The translations under genes and the position numbers were made by a program. Source: JBHIYN01 sp041984235 (GTDB lineage Bacteria; Pseudomonadota; Gammaproteobacteria; Ga0077536). Taken from it: 64,000 nt of DNA. A model generated the notes under the pieces. That model saw nothing but the letters and a program-made list of their open reading frames with translations, did no database searches and was not told the origin of the DNA. Each line of letters starts with the position of its first letter. The stretch's first letter is position 1. The stretch spans positions 248,001-312,000 of the forward strand of contig JBHIYN010000002.1 in NCBI GenBank assembly GCA_041984235.1, given 5' to 3'. This document shows, in pieces, positions 63,698-64,000 of the stretch.

Positions 63698-64000
63698 GTG
63701 GATATGCAGTCCGCCATCCGGGCCGCGGTCGATCGCCGTGACCTGACGTTCGACGAGATGCACGACGTGATGGAGATCATCATGTCCGGCGAGGCCACTC
63801 CGGCGCAGATCGCGGGCCTGCTGATCGCGTTGCGTATGAAAGGCGAAACCGTCGACGAGATCGCCGCGGCGGCGACCGTGATGCGCGCCTTCGCGGCGCA
63901 TGTCGACGTCGGTGTACACCCGCTGATCGATACCTGCGGTACCGGCGGCGACGGTGTCGGCACCTTCAACATCTCGACCGCGGCAGCCTTCGTCACCGCC
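63698..64000 (+). CDS. trpD: Anthranilate phosphoribosyltransferase, N-terminal part (3' end outside window)
   Basis: TrpD joins anthranilate to PRPP. The first 101 codons are present. The N-terminal helical domain (MDMQSAIRAAVDRRDLTFDE, IIMSGEATPAQIAGLLIALR) is followed by the substrate motif DTCGTGGDGVGTFNIST. GTG 63698 is preferred because the resulting MDMQSAI start parallels pseudomonad TrpD; ATG 63704 is two codons later. It starts ten bases after trpG. Confidence 0.94.
   Translation, partial: MDMQSAIRAAVDRRDLTFDEMHDVMEIIMSGEATPAQIAGLLIALRMKGETVDEIAAAATVMRAFAAHVDVGVHPLIDTCGTGGDGVGTFNISTAAAFVTA

Overview
The window is a gene-dense, high-GC stretch of bacterial chromosome. It contains about 60 protein genes, one tRNA gene, and no insertion sequence, prophage or CRISPR array. 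Gene order identifies it as a gammaproteobacterium. The blocks pilMNOPQ-aroK-aroB-damX-gltBD-hemE, miaB-phoH-ybeY-corC-lnt, pepA-holC-valS, rlmN-pilF-rodZ-hisS-yfgM-bamB-der, dapA-bamC/gcvR and rpe-gph-trpG-trpD are all class hallmarks. Their combination with an IscR-headed SUF operon suggests a free-living, high-GC lineage of the Chromatiales/Ectothiorhodospiraceae/Xanthomonadales type. The genus cannot be fixed from the sequence alone.

Layout. 1-4.3 kb: end of pilM, then pilN, pilO, pilP and pilQ (type IV pilus alignment complex and secretin), closed by an intrinsic terminator. 4.3-16.8 kb: aroK, aroB, dgt, a DamX-like SPOR protein, gltB/gltD behind a clear sigma70 promoter, hemE and a DUF368 lipid-carrier transporter. 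16.7-24.8 kb, minus strand: pcnB, folK, panC, miaB, phoH, ybeY, corC, lnt. 24.9-26.6 kb: tRNA-Glu(CTC), a secreted alpha/beta hydrolase and an RDD membrane protein. 26.6-33.2 kb: lptG (minus), then pepA-holC-valS (plus) and a DUF2970 protein (minus). 33.3-40.6 kb: cysE, then iscR-sufA-sufB-sufC-sufD-sufS-sufT. 40.7-48.7 kb: ndk, rlmN, pilF, rodZ, hisS, yfgM, bamB, der. 48.7-54.8 kb: an MBL hydrolase, bamC, dapA, gcvR-like, PIN-PhoH and an AI-2E/PerM transporter. 54.9-60.7 kb: CHAD protein, orphan ParA ATPase, queG and an acyltransferase-hydrolase fusion. 60.7-64 kb: DUF3530 protein, rpe, gph, trpG and the start of trpD.

How the genes work together. Three envelope systems are spread through the window: type IV pili (pilMNOPQ plus the PilF pilotin), outer-membrane assembly (BamB, BamC) and lipid or LPS handling (Lnt, LptG, DUF368). 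Most genes within blocks overlap by 4 to 8 bases (aroK/aroB, gltB/gltD, sufC/sufD/sufS, rodZ/hisS, CHAD/parA/queG), so translational coupling is common. Nearly every intergenic gap is under 190 bases, and no gene-free stretch reaches 300 bases.

Most notable. (1) A CHAD-domain gene overlaps an orphan ParA/MinD-type ATPase with no parB; this could be a positioning system for polyphosphate granules. (2) A 760-residue fusion joins a PlsC-like acyltransferase to a serine hydrolase. (3) An in-frame 120-codon Ala/Pro-rich segment with an internal repeat precedes valS. (4) A 132-base gap in the otherwise tight suf operon carries a 29-codon Cys/Arg-rich micro-ORF. (5) Several operons lack one expected member (lptF, panB, ispG, trpE, sufE/sufU). 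All functional calls come from reading motifs and gene order; no database search was run.
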